From the NCBI GenBank assembly GCA_966250015.1, contig CBINFS010000006.1, forward strand, positions 1-64,000: DNA of 64,000 nucleotides. The letters are read 5' to 3'. Under the pieces are notes generated by a model. That model saw only the letters and a program-made list of their open reading frames with translations. It was not told where the DNA came from and did not search any database. The DNA is from CBINFS01 sp966250015 (GTDB lineage Bacteria > Bacteroidota > Rhodothermia > Rhodothermales > DASSAV01). A program made the position numbers and the translations under genes. This document shows, in pieces, positions 16,108-25,657 of this stretch; within the stretch, counting starts at the first letter, position 1; each line of letters starts with the position of its first letter.

Positions 16108-19100
16108 ATGAGCACCAGGCTACTAACCACACCATCCGGCAGCACGAGCGGGGGATCCAGCAGGCGGGTTCTTTGGAAGCTGACCGGTGTTATTTGTCTT
16201 GCGCTGGCATTTCTCCTGGCGGTGCCCGCCCGGGCTCAGTACTACGCAAGCCAGACGATGCGTGCCGACGGCGGTAATCTGTCGCTCGGCTCGATGCGCG
16301 AGAACAACCTGAAGAAGCTCAACAAGGTGATCTCCGTCACGTTCGAGGACGTAACGGTGGAGCAGGCGCTGAAGACCATAACGTCGCGCGCCGACCTGCT
16401 GTTGAGCTACGGCCGTACCGACCTGATGCGCGAGCGCAGGGTCAACCTCGAGCTCAAAAATGTTACGGTGCTCGAGGCGCTCTACAAGGTCGTCGAAGGG
16501 ATGAACATCACCTTTCAGCTGTCGCCGACCGGGTACGTGATCGTTTTACCCGGACCGGAACCGCTACCGGAACCTGAAGCACCGGCGGATGAGCCCGTCC
16601 GCTACGAGCTGGCAGCCTTCCAGGTGTCCGGGCAGGTGACGTCGGCCGAAGACGGTGAGCCTCTCCCCGGAGTGAACATCGTCGTGAAGGGAACGACCAT
16701 CGGTACGACGACCGACAGCAACGGCCGCTACACGATCGAGGCGCCCACCTCGCTCGACACACTGGTATTTTCATTCATCGGTTACCAGACGCAGGAGGTC
16801 CCGATTCTGGCGCGGTCGACCCTCAACGTCCAGCTTGCGATTGCAGCGCTCGAGCTGGGCGACGACATCGTGGTCGTTGGCTACGGTACTCAGCAGAAGG
16901 TGAACCTGACCGGTGCGGTGGATCAGGTGACCAGTGAAGCGCTCGAAAACCGTTCCATCGCCAACCTGACGCAGGGGCTGCAGGGCATCATGCCCAACGT
17001 GAACATCCGAATGCTGGACGGTAAACCAACGGAGACACCCCAAATCAACATCCGAGGGACGACGTCGATCGGTCAGGGCGGCTCTGCGCTGGTTCTGATC
17101 GACGGGGTGGAAGGCGACCCGAGCATGATCAACCCGAACGACATCGAATCGATCTCGGTGCTGAAGGACGCAGCGTCGGCGGCCGTTTACGGCGCCCGCG
17201 GCGCATTCGGCGTCGTGCTCATCACGACGAAGCGCCCGCAGCGGGACGACCTGGCCATCACGTATAGCGTCATCGGCGGCGCAAAGAGGCCCATCGTATC
17301 GCAGAAGTTCGTTACCGACGGCTACACGTGGGCGAAGATGTTCAACGAGTCGTTCGTGAACTGGGAGGGGTCACTCCCGCAGAACGTCAACAAGACGCTC
17401 ACGTTTTCGCAGGAATACCTGGAGGAGCTGAAACGGCGTTCGGAGGATCCGAGCCTGCCCAAGACCGAGATTGGACCCGATGGCCGGTACGTCTACTACC
17501 ACAGCACCGACTGGTACGACCTGCTTTACAAGGACTACCTGACAAGCATGGAGCACAACCTGTCGGTATCGAGGAGCAGTGAAAACGCCAGCTTCCTCAT
17601 TTCCGGCCGGTACATGGGTCAGCAAGGCCTGTTCAGGTACAGTCCGGACGACTACCGCATGCTCAACCTGCGAGCCAACGGCTCGATACGGCTGTATCCG
17701 TGGTTGCAGGTCAACAATAACTTCCTCGTCTCGAACCGGACGTACTACAACCCGCTCAACGTGGGTGAGGGCGGTGGCATCTGGCGCAACATAGCGGACG
17801 AAGGCCACCCCCTGGCTCCGCTACTGAACCCGGACGGGACGCTTACCTACTCGGCCGCTTACACCGTGGGTGACTTCTACTACGGGAAGAACGGGTTCGA
17901 TACGGAGAGGACGACGCTGCGGAACACGACGGGGTTCGTGATGGATTTCTTCGACCACCGATTCCGCATCAACGGTGACTTTTCGTTCCAGAACACCTAC
18001 AGCGACCAGATGCGCCGGCGGGTGCAGGTACCTTACAGCCGGGCTCCCGGCGTCATCGAATACGTGGGCACCCAGTACAACGACATCCAGCGGACCGACG
18101 AGCGTCGTTACTACCTCGCCTCCAACCTGTACGGGGAGTACCAGAACGTCTTCAAGAATGTCCACTACCTGAGTGTCACGGCGGGTGTAAACTACGAAAA
18201 CTCGCAGTTCGAGCGCCTGATGGCCGAGCGTAACGGCCTCATCTTCGAGGACGCGCGCGACATCAACCTGGCGCTCGGGCAGGCCATCAGCACGAGCGGG
18301 GGGTTCGAACGGTGGGCCATCCTCGGCGGCTTCTACCGCCTGAACTACATCTTCGGCGATCGCTACCTGCTCGAGCTGAACGGCCGTTACGACGGGTCGT
18401 CGAAATTCCCGGAGAATGAGCGGTACGCGTTCTTCCCATCGGCGTCCATCGGCTGGCGTATTTCCCAGGAGCCCTTCTGGCACGTCTCGCCGAAGTTCAT
18501 TAACGAGCTGAAGCTTAGAGGATCGTACGGTTCGATGGGCAACGGTAACATCGGGGCGTACGTCTTCCAGGAAACCTTTAACATCTCGCAAACAGACCGG
18601 ATTCTGGCTGGAGTGCAGCCACAGTATACCAGCCGTCCATCCGTGTTGCCCGAAGGGCTGACGTGGGAAACGGTTACCACCCAGAACCTCGGGCTTGACC
18701 TGGAGATGCTCGACGGCAGGCTCCAGTTCACCGGAGATGCCTACATTCGGAATACCGAGGACATGTTCACCATCGGCATGACGTTGCCGGCCGTCTTCGG
18801 CGCCACGTCGCCCAGAGGCAACTATGCCGACCTGAGAACGACCGGTTGGGAATTGATGCTGGGTTGGGGCGATCAGTTCGACATTGCCTCCAAGCCCTTC
18901 GATTACCGGATCCGGTTCACCTTGTCGGATAACAAATCCGTGATCACCCGCTACAACAACCCCGACAAGTTCCTCGACGACTACTACGAAGGAATGAGGG
19001 TCGGCGAAATGTGGGGCTTCATCACCGAAGGGTTCTTCAAGACCCAGGAGGAGATCGAGAACCACGCCGACCAGAGTGTTTACCGGTCGACGTCGTGGGG

Positions 19101-19767
19101 TGGGATCTTCCCGGGTGACATCAAGCTGAAGGACGTTGATGGAGACGGCGTCATTTCGGATGGTGACAACACTGCCAACAATCCGGGCGACCGGGTGATC
19201 ATCGGCAACTCGGCGCCGCGTTATGCCTTTGGCCTCGACCTCGGGGCGAGCTGGAATAATTTCTTCTTCTCGGCCTTTTTCCAGGGCATCGGCAAACAGG
19301 ACTGGTACCCGCGTTACGAGTCGAACCTGTTCTGGGGGCAGTACAACCGGCCCTACGGCGACATCCCGAAGTGGCACCTCAAGCCGGGGATGATCTGGTC
19401 CGAAGATAACCCGGATTCGTTCTTCCCGCGGTACGTGTCGCGTCTGGCGAACCGGAACGAGGGTATCCTCCGGCAGCCGCAATCGAAGTACGTGATGAAT
19501 GCGGCCTACTGCCGGTTGAAGAACCTTCAGTTTGGGTACAACCTGCCGCGGAGCTTGACGTCGAAGTACGGAGCGAGGGCAACGAGGATCTACTTCTCAG
19601 CGGACAACATCTGGACCTATTCACCGCTTTACAAGATCGTAGACAACATCGACGTGGAAAACGCCACGGCGCCGTCGGATCAGTTGTTCACCAGTTCGAA
19701 CGCAGGCGACGGGTACAACTACCCCATGCTGAAAAGCCTGACGCTCGGCCTTTCAGTTACGTTCTAA
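16108..19767 (+). CDS. SusC/RagA-type TonB-dependent receptor with STN signalling domain
   Basis: A 1219-aa outer-membrane importer. A signal peptide (about 20-44, ending ARAQ) is followed by an STN domain (about 72-148; ISVTFEDVTVEQALKTIT ... GYVIVLPG) and a carboxypeptidase-regulatory-like domain (about 172-245; VSGQVTSAEDGEPLPGVNIVVKGT). The TonB-box-like segment DIVVVGYGTQ (253-262) precedes the plug (about 265-375; LIDGVEGDPSMINPNDIESISVLKDAASAAVYGARGAFG) and a long beta-barrel ending in Phe. The STN domain ties it to the upstream FecR/ECF pair. The substrate is probably an oligomer such as glycan or peptide; no glycosidase is adjacent. Confidence 0.95.
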   Translation: MSTRLLTTPSGSTSGGSSRRVLWKLTGVICLALAFLLAVPARAQYYASQTMRADGGNLSLGSMRENNLKKLNKVISVTFEDVTVEQALKTITSRADLLLSYGRTDLMRERRVNLELKNVTVLEALYKVVEGMNITFQLSPTGYVIVLPGPEPLPEPEAPADEPVRYELAAFQVSGQVTSAEDGEPLPGVNIVVKGTTIGTTTDSNGRYTIEAPTSLDTLVFSFIGYQTQEVPILARSTLNVQLAIAALELGDDIVVVGYGTQQKVNLTGAVDQVTSEALENRSIANLTQGLQGIMPNVNIRMLDGKPTETPQINIRGTTSIGQGGSALVLIDGVEGDPSMINPNDIESISVLKDAASAAVYGARGAFGVVLITTKRPQRDDLAITYSVIGGAKRPIVSQKFVTDGYTWAKMFNESFVNWEGSLPQNVNKTLTFSQEYLEELKRRSEDPSLPKTEIGPDGRYVYYHSTDWYDLLYKDYLTSMEHNLSVSRSSENASFLISGRYMGQQGLFRYSPDDYRMLNLRANGSIRLYPWLQVNNNFLVSNRTYYNPLNVGEGGGIWRNIADEGHPLAPLLNPDGTLTYSAAYTVGDFYYGKNGFDTERTTLRNTTGFVMDFFDHRFRINGDFSFQNTYSDQMRRRVQVPYSRAPGVIEYVGTQYNDIQRTDERRYYLASNLYGEYQNVFKNVHYLSVTAGVNYENSQFERLMAERNGLIFEDARDINLALGQAISTSGGFERWAILGGFYRLNYIFGDRYLLELNGRYDGSSKFPENERYAFFPSASIGWRISQEPFWHVSPKFINELKLRGSYGSMGNGNIGAYVFQETFNISQTDRILAGVQPQYTSRPSVLPEGLTWETVTTQNLGLDLEMLDGRLQFTGDAYIRNTEDMFTIGMTLPAVFGATSPRGNYADLRTTGWELMLGWGDQFDIASKPFDYRIRFTLSDNKSVITRYNNPDKFLDDYYEGMRVGEMWGFITEGFFKTQEEIENHADQSVYRSTSWGGIFPGDIKLKDVDGDGVISDGDNTANNPGDRVIIGNSAPRYAFGLDLGASWNNFFFSAFFQGIGKQDWYPRYESNLFWGQYNRPYGDIPKWHLKPGMIWSEDNPDSFFPRYVSRLANRNEGILRQPQSKYVMNAAYCRLKNLQFGYNLPRSLTSKYGARATRIYFSADNIWTYSPLYKIVDNIDVENATAPSDQLFTSSNAGDGYNYPMLKSLTLGLSVTF

Positions 19768-19798
19768 CAGACCAGTGATCCTCAAGAGAGTGGCAATC

Positions 19799-21601
19799 AT
19801 GAAATACATCTCGCTAACGATACCCGTTCTGTTTGCGGTATTGCTACTTACCGGCTGCGACCTGGAGGAGAACCCGGTCGCACAAACAGACAAGAACGCC
19901 GTCTTTGGCAGCGAAAGCGGCCTGCAACTATACACGAACTCATTTTACAACTGGATGCCGAGCGCGGACAACATCACCCGGGCCGACGCCGTGTCGGACT
20001 ACGCGGCGCGCCGAAATGTCCCCGACTTCATCCGGACCGGTGTGTACAGCTCGAGGGTGAACGACAATACTTCCGCCTCCGCTTACGACCTCGTCGCCCT
20101 TGGCGGTGACTGGAACTGGGGGTGGGGCGCGCTGCGCAACATCAACTTCTTCCTGGTCAATAACACGAACCCGGACATTCCGGATGCGACCAAGAAGCAC
20201 TACGACGCGCTGGCACGGTTCTTCAGGGCGTGGTTTTACTTCGAGAAGGTGAAACGGTACGGTGACGTGCCGTGGATAGACAAACCGCTGGACGTCAGCG
20301 ATGAGAAGCTCTACTCAGGCCGTGACTCCCGGGCGCTGGTCATGGAAAACGTGCTCGCGGACCTAAACTTCGCGATCGAGAACCTTCGCCAGACGAACGA
20401 GCCGACTCGTACGCTGATCACGAAGGACGTGGCGCTCGCCCTCAAATCGCGGGTAGCCCTGTTCGAGGGAACGTTCAGAAAGTACCATCCGGAGCTTGGC
20501 CTGGCGGGCTCGGCGGCAAGCTGGCTGAACGAAGCTGTAAGCGCGTCGCAGGAGCTCATGAACAGCGGTAGGTACTCGTTGAACGAAGCCGATGGTCCGG
20601 ACATGTCGTACCGCAAGCTGTTCATAAGCGACGCACCGGTGTCGAACGAAATCATCCTGTCCGTAGTCTCGAATACGGCGCTGGGTGTTCGCCATTCGGC
20701 TAACTGGTGGTATACCAGCGCAACGACGGGTGTTCGGTTCAGCTTCATTCGCCCCTTCATTCATACCTATCTGAAACTGGACGGTACGCCGTTTACCGAC
20801 ACGGAAGGGTACGAGACCATGGATTTCCCCACCGAAACCAAGGATAGGGACCTGAGGCTGAAGCAGACCATCCGGACGCCGGGCTACACGCGCACGAACG
20901 TCGGGGTAACCGTTCCTGCACCGCCGGCTTTCACCTATACCTACACAGGGTATCAGCCCATCAAGTGGAGCCTGGACGACGTAGCCATCGACGGTGGCGC
21001 CAACAATACGAACGCCGTGTCTGTATTTCGGTACGCCGAAGTGCTTCTGAACTACGCCGAGGCGAAGGCTGAACTCGGCAATCTCACCGCCGACGATTGG
21101 GCGCGTACCGTCGGGGCGTTGCGCAAGAGGGCCGGTATCACCGGCGGCCTGAATTCATTACCGACGCAGGTGGATCCCTACCTGCAATCCACTTACTTCC
21201 CCGGCATCAATGATCCCGTCATCCTGGAGGTGCGGAGAGAGCGGGGAATCGAGCTGGCGCTCGAAGGTTTCCGGTTCTACGACCTGATCCGGTGGAATCG
21301 TGGCAAGCTGCTCGAGATGCAGTGGAGAGGGATTTACGTACCGGCCGCCAACACTTTGATCGATCTGGACGAAAACGGCACGCCCGACGTGTACTTCTTT
21401 ACCGAGGAGCCGGCAAATCGGATCGATGGCGTCATCTACATCGACGTGACGGGAGAGTACCGCCTGTCCAACGGCACCTCCGGAGAGATCCTGTGGCGGA
21501 GCGAGGTCTCACGCCGGTGGGAGGACAAGATGATCTTCTATCCCATCCCGGAAGAGCACCTGTTGACCAATCCAAACCTTGGGCAGAATCCAGGCTGGTA
21601 A
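19799..21601 (+). CDS. SusD/RagB-family substrate-binding lipoprotein
   Basis: A 600-aa surface lipoprotein acting as the lid of the SusC importer. The signal peptide ends in LTGC (Cys20). The SusD-like N-terminal region contains ALARFFRAWFYFEKVKRYGDVPW, and the C-terminal RagB/SusD half has RRERGIELALEGFRFYDLIRW. The frame is open from a GTG at 19775, but ATG 19799 gives the proper signal peptide and has AGAGAG just before it. It begins 31 bases after susC and ends the operon. Confidence 0.93.
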   Translation: MKYISLTIPVLFAVLLLTGCDLEENPVAQTDKNAVFGSESGLQLYTNSFYNWMPSADNITRADAVSDYAARRNVPDFIRTGVYSSRVNDNTSASAYDLVALGGDWNWGWGALRNINFFLVNNTNPDIPDATKKHYDALARFFRAWFYFEKVKRYGDVPWIDKPLDVSDEKLYSGRDSRALVMENVLADLNFAIENLRQTNEPTRTLITKDVALALKSRVALFEGTFRKYHPELGLAGSAASWLNEAVSASQELMNSGRYSLNEADGPDMSYRKLFISDAPVSNEIILSVVSNTALGVRHSANWWYTSATTGVRFSFIRPFIHTYLKLDGTPFTDTEGYETMDFPTETKDRDLRLKQTIRTPGYTRTNVGVTVPAPPAFTYTYTGYQPIKWSLDDVAIDGGANNTNAVSVFRYAEVLLNYAEAKAELGNLTADDWARTVGALRKRAGITGGLNSLPTQVDPYLQSTYFPGINDPVILEVRRERGIELALEGFRFYDLIRWNRGKLLEMQWRGIYVPAANTLIDLDENGTPDVYFFTEEPANRIDGVIYIDVTGEYRLSNGTSGEILWRSEVSRRWEDKMIFYPIPEEHLLTNPNLGQNPGW

Positions 21602-21625
21602 GTTTGTAGGTTCGGAAAGATCAGA

Positions 21626-21665
21626 GACGCAGTCCCGGCAATTTTAACCGGGACTGCGTCCATTT
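21626..21665 (+). terminator. Intrinsic terminator of the SusCD operon
   Basis: A perfect 13-bp stem (GACGCAGTCCCGG at 21626-21638 with its complement at 21648-21660) around an AATTTTAA-type loop, then CATTTG. It is 25 bases after the susD stop. Confidence 0.85.
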
Positions 21666-21905
21666 GTAAGCCGTTTGTCCGAACCTTGTCGGCTTTCTCC
21701 AGTTTCGTGGGCTCAGCATTCTGCTTCTATCCGGTCAAATGCCCATCCATTTGGATCATCCAGCCTGAAGGTGAGGTGGAGTGGGTTAAATTCACGTTAT
21801 GAGGGTATCTGATCGGGCTGTTGAATGTTATTTTAAGGTATAGAGCGTCGTTCTGTGGCTCCGGCCTATCCACAACGCCTTTTTTCCTCAAACTCTATTC
21901 GAATC
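21666..21905. other. Intergenic region before alkaline phosphatase
   Basis: Together with the terminator, this makes the 304-base gap between susD and the phosphatase gene. I see no Pho-box-like direct repeat or other operator that I can support, and no small ORF. Confidence 0.35.
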
Positions 21906-23318
21906 ATGCCAAAGCAATTGCTTTCTCTCATTCTTTTAAGCCTGCTTGTCGTATCGCCGGTTCTGGGCCAGTCTGCGACTGTGAATGAAAACGCCCGGGT
22001 TACCACGGAGGTGGCAGGCCGCAGGGAATCTCCGAAGAACGTGATTCTGTTCATTTCGGACGGCGCCGGGCCAACGAGCTTCACGATGGGGCGCTACTTC
22101 GCAAAGGAAATCCTGGGCAGGGCGCTTACGATCGACACTATCCAGGTCGGGTCGGTACGTACGTACAGCCTGACGGGCCGCATCACCGACTCGGCGGCGA
22201 GCGCTACGGCATACGCGAGCGGTCAAAAGACGTACAATGGCGCGATCGGTGTGGATATGGAGAGGCAACCGATCGGTACCTTGCTCGAAGCGGCCGAGCG
22301 GAAAGGAATGGCGACTGGCCTGGTGGCAACCAGCACGATCACCCACGCGACGCCAGCCGCGTTCTCTGCACACGTGGCGAGCCGCAGCGACGAGACTGAA
22401 ATTGCGAGCCAGCAGATAGAGAAGAATATCGACGTCATGTTTGGGGGTGGCCGGTCCAACTTCGTGGACGAAAGCGAGGGAGGCAACCGGAAGGATGGAC
22501 GAAACCTGCTGAAAGAGCTGGAAAACAAGGGTGTAAAAGTCATCTCCACACCGGACGAGCTCCGCAGCGTGACGGCGACGCCCGTGGTTGGGCTTTTCAA
22601 CGGCGGCCAGCTCGATTACGAGATCGACCGTGATCCCACCGAGCAGCCAAGCCTGAGCGACATGACCCGGAAGGCCATCGAGCTTCTTTCCAAGCACCCG
22701 GACGGCTTCTTCCTGATGGTCGAGGGGAGCCGAATCGACCACGCGCAGCACGGCAACGATGCCGCTACCGCCGTTCGTGAAGTGATTGCATTCGACGAAG
22801 CCGTCGCAGCAGCCCTCGAATTTGCGCGTCAGGACGGAAACACGCTGGTCGTATCGACGTCCGACCACGAAACGGGAGGCATGACGATTGGCCGGGACGT
22901 GGACGGCCGGAGCATGTACGATTGGGATCCGATCGTTCTCTCGAAGGTGAAGCGCTCGGCCGGACCGATTGCCGATGCGCTCGAAGAGGACTCGACGGCC
23001 ATTGTGGAAATCATGCGCGAGCAGGCGGGAATCGACGACCTTTCACCGGAAGAGATGGCGATGATCAAGGCGGCGATCGAGCGAGGCCGGCCCGTACGCG
23101 CCGTCACCGAGATCATCAGCCGTCGTTCGAGGATCGGCTTTACGACCGGATCACACACGGCGGCCGACGTCAACCTGTACGCCTGGGGACCGGGAAGAGA
23201 GCTGTTAATCGGGAATAATGAGAACGTCAAGGTCAATCACGTGATTGCCTCCCTTCTCGGTCTGGATCTCGATGCAGTTACCCGAGAATTACGCTCGACG
23301 AATGGCGCCTCCCATTGA
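21906..23318 (+). CDS. phoA: Alkaline phosphatase, PhoA family, exported
   Basis: A 470-aa secreted phosphomonoesterase. The signal peptide is residues 1-21 (ending VLGQ). Metal- and substrate-binding motifs are LFISDGAG (Asp52), TDSAASATAYASGQKTYNG with nucleophile Ser96, EGSRIDHAQHGND, STSDHETGG and GFTTGSHTAADVNLYAWGPG. These supply the two-zinc and magnesium ligands. The frame stays open from 21855, but ATG 21906 fits the signal peptide. It releases phosphate from organic esters in the periplasm or outside the cell. It follows the SusCD operon but is separated by a terminator. Confidence 0.92.
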   Translation: MPKQLLSLILLSLLVVSPVLGQSATVNENARVTTEVAGRRESPKNVILFISDGAGPTSFTMGRYFAKEILGRALTIDTIQVGSVRTYSLTGRITDSAASATAYASGQKTYNGAIGVDMERQPIGTLLEAAERKGMATGLVATSTITHATPAAFSAHVASRSDETEIASQQIEKNIDVMFGGGRSNFVDESEGGNRKDGRNLLKELENKGVKVISTPDELRSVTATPVVGLFNGGQLDYEIDRDPTEQPSLSDMTRKAIELLSKHPDGFFLMVEGSRIDHAQHGNDAATAVREVIAFDEAVAAALEFARQDGNTLVVSTSDHETGGMTIGRDVDGRSMYDWDPIVLSKVKRSAGPIADALEEDSTAIVEIMREQAGIDDLSPEEMAMIKAAIERGRPVRAVTEIISRRSRIGFTTGSHTAADVNLYAWGPGRELLIGNNENVKVNHVIASLLGLDLDAVTRELRSTNGASH

Positions 23319-23339
23319 TTGGGGATTGGGGCAAAGCTT

Positions 23340-25085
23340 ATGATGGAAGCTTCGGCCGGTCGTTTTCGGCGCAAGCGGCTCTTACGTGACGTCACGTTTG
23401 TCGTAACCGACACCGAAACGACCGGCACCATAGCTGATACCAACAGGATAATCGAAATCGCGGCCGTCAAGGTACGGGGCGGCCGCGTCGTGGACCGCTT
23501 CACGCAGCTCGTCAACCCCGGAATTGCAGTGCCACGGTTCATCACACAGCTCACGGGCATCACGACGGCAATGCTCTTCAACCAGCCGACTGCTGCCGAA
23601 GTGATGCCCGAATTTGTGCGTTTCCTCGAAGACGGCGTGCTGGTGGCGCACAACCTGCCTTTTGACCAGCGGTTCATCAACGCCGAGATGATGCGGGCAG
23701 GGCTGCCGCCGCTGCCCAACCAGTCGCTGTGTACGCTCAGGCTTGCAAGGCGCCTGCTTCCCGGGCTTCATTCGAAAGGACTCACGTCCGTAGCCAATTT
23801 TTTCGGGCTCCGGTTCAACGGTCGGCACCGGGCGCTCGGTGACGCCGAGGTGACGGCGGAGGTGTTGCTCCGTTTCCTCTCGCGGGTCGAGTTCGAGTAC
23901 GAAATCACGACGCTGGAGGACCTGCTTTCCTTCCAATACCGTCGTTATAGCAAGCCGACCAAGGAGCCTGCACACCTGCGCCGCATTCGTGAGGAGATCC
24001 TGCCACAGCTTCCAGAGCGTCCGGGTGTCTACTTCATGAAGGACTCGGCCGGGCGGATCATTTATGTCGGCAAGGCGAAGAGCCTGGCGTACCGGGTGCG
24101 GAGCTACTTCACGGGGATCGAAGGCCATCCGGAGAAGGTCCGGAAGATGCTCGAGTACGTTCGCGACGTGTCGTGGACGGAAACCGGGTCGGAGCTTGGC
24201 GCCCTGTTGCTCGAGTCTCGTCTCATCAAGGAAATGCAGCCGTCATTCAACCGGGTCCAATTACGCTACAGAAACCGCCCGTTCATACGGCTGGACGTGA
24301 ATGAGCCTTTCCCGCGGATCTCGTGGTCGCCCTTCGTGCTGAACGACGGAGCGGAGTATTTCGGGCCGGTAGGGGGCAGACAACGCGCCGAGATGGTGGT
24401 CGACCTGGTCAACAGGTTCTACAAGCTGCGCAAGTGCGACGACGCAACGTTCCAGCGGGGCGGGCAATGCATCTATGGGGCGATGGGCCGGTGCTGCTGC
24501 CCGTGCGTTACCGCGGACCCGGACGCTTACCGGAGAGAAGTGGAACGAGTGCGCGCTTTCCTGAATGGGAAAGACAGGGCACTGCTCGACCGGCTCGAAC
24601 AGTCGATGAAGGAAGCCGCTGCGTCACTCAACTTCGAGGAGGCAGCACAGTACCGCGACTGGCTCAAGCGGCTCGAACGCGTGATCGCGCGGCAGAGCCA
24701 CGTTGCCGCGCCGGTATTCGACCACAATGCTGTATTACTCCTTCCGGCCGCAGACCGAAATCACCAACAGCTCTTCGTGGTGCGCTTCGGAAGGCTCGTC
24801 GATACCCTGCTGGTTGGTAATCCTCTATCCGACGGAGAAGCGGAGCGGATCGAACGACGGATCCGGCAACACTTCCGGCCGGGTTTGAGCAGGCCAAATC
24901 GCTACCTGAAGAAAGAGATCGACGAAGTGCACATCCTGGCCAACTGGCTCTACAGCAACCGCGACAGCGCCCGCCAGATCCTCTTCAAGCCCTACACCAA
25001 CCTCGACACGTTTGTGTCTGACGTACTCCACCAAGTCAGGGCAGGCGTGGGAAACGACGCTACCAATAGCGCTTCGGCGGCATGA
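23340..25085 (+). CDS. DnaQ-type exonuclease fused to UvrC-like GIY-YIG nuclease
   Basis: A 581-aa DNA-repair type fusion. Residues about 16-190 are a DEDDh 3'-5' exonuclease (VTDTETTG with Asp24 and Glu26; AHNLPFDQRF; HRALGDAEVT). A GIY-YIG nuclease starts near 227 (GVYFMKDSAGRIIYVGKAKSLAYRVRSYF). Next is a UvrC-like cysteine cluster (KCDD...GQCIYGAMGRCCCPC) and a UVR helix hairpin (SLNFEEAAQYRDWLKRLE). The UvrC C-terminal RNase H-like and HhH domains are absent. Related fusions are known, for example in actinobacteria, so this is probably an alternative incision/excision factor. The TTG at 23319 is less likely than ATG 23340. Confidence 0.88.
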   Translation: MMEASAGRFRRKRLLRDVTFVVTDTETTGTIADTNRIIEIAAVKVRGGRVVDRFTQLVNPGIAVPRFITQLTGITTAMLFNQPTAAEVMPEFVRFLEDGVLVAHNLPFDQRFINAEMMRAGLPPLPNQSLCTLRLARRLLPGLHSKGLTSVANFFGLRFNGRHRALGDAEVTAEVLLRFLSRVEFEYEITTLEDLLSFQYRRYSKPTKEPAHLRRIREEILPQLPERPGVYFMKDSAGRIIYVGKAKSLAYRVRSYFTGIEGHPEKVRKMLEYVRDVSWTETGSELGALLLESRLIKEMQPSFNRVQLRYRNRPFIRLDVNEPFPRISWSPFVLNDGAEYFGPVGGRQRAEMVVDLVNRFYKLRKCDDATFQRGGQCIYGAMGRCCCPCVTADPDAYRREVERVRAFLNGKDRALLDRLEQSMKEAAASLNFEEAAQYRDWLKRLERVIARQSHVAAPVFDHNAVLLLPAADRNHQQLFVVRFGRLVDTLLVGNPLSDGEAERIERRIRQHFRPGLSRPNRYLKKEIDEVHILANWLYSNRDSARQILFKPYTNLDTFVSDVLHQVRAGVGNDATNSASAA

Positions 25086-25086
25086 G

Positions 25087-25644
25087 CTACCGCAGCGCCT
25101 CCAACATTCGGCGATAGTCGTCTTCTGAAAGTTTGCCGGCAATCAAGAGGGGTTCGAGGGCCATTTTGACGGCTTCAACGTCGGTATTTGATCTGCTCTT
25201 CTCCCGGCGTTCATCCATTTCGAGTGCGGCGCCGTGGAGCATGGCTTCATTCAGGAACCGCGCAACGTACTCGGCGGCGTCGGGCTTGCCGGAGAAATCC
25301 ATCGTGAGTGTGACGGTGGCGCGGCCCCGGTTGACGTCGATCCGTACCTTTCGCCCACCCAGCAGCTTCCGCTTGTTTTCGACGATGATCAGGTCCGAAT
25401 ACCGGACTTCCTGGACGGGATCGAGCTTGAAATTCTGAAAGACGAACCGGTCCCGGGCAAACACGGCGCCGTCCCTGGCATTGCCGATGAGGGTCCCGTC
25501 GTACAGCGCCACCACCTCGTCCGGCTGCATCGAGCGGGCATAATCAGAGAGGGCGTTCCTGATCTTTTCGGGGGGAATGTCGGGATGGACGTACAGACCC
25601 AGATGTGGAGCGTGGGGGATCAGCTCTTTGATCAGGTCTCGCAT
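25087..25644 (-). CDS. Hypothetical protein with PH-like fold and SHOCT-like tail
   Basis: A 185-aa cytoplasmic protein. The central part (about 40-110, VVALYDGTLIGNARDGAVFARDRFVFQNF ... YSDLIIVENKRKLLGGRKVRID) looks like a bacterial PH-type domain. The last 30 residues (VKMALEPLLIAGKLSEDDYRRMLEAL) resemble the SHOCT short C-terminal domain. It follows nuoN by 13 bases, so it is probably the last gene of the complex I operon. Its stop is one base from the stop of the convergent nuclease gene. Function unknown; the family call is from pattern only. Confidence 0.7.
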   Translation of the reverse strand: MRDLIKELIPHAPHLGLYVHPDIPPEKIRNALSDYARSMQPDEVVALYDGTLIGNARDGAVFARDRFVFQNFKLDPVQEVRYSDLIIVENKRKLLGGRKVRIDVNRGRATVTLTMDFSGKPDAAEYVARFLNEAMLHGAALEMDERREKSRSNTDVEAVKMALEPLLIAGKLSEDDYRRMLEALR

Positions 25645-25657
25645 CAGTCGTGACGGT

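Noticed and set aside
17821..19482. Long minus-strand ORF of 553 aa inside the SusC gene
   Set aside because: Shadow of the barrel-coding frame; composition is arginine- and valine-rich and has no recognisable domain.
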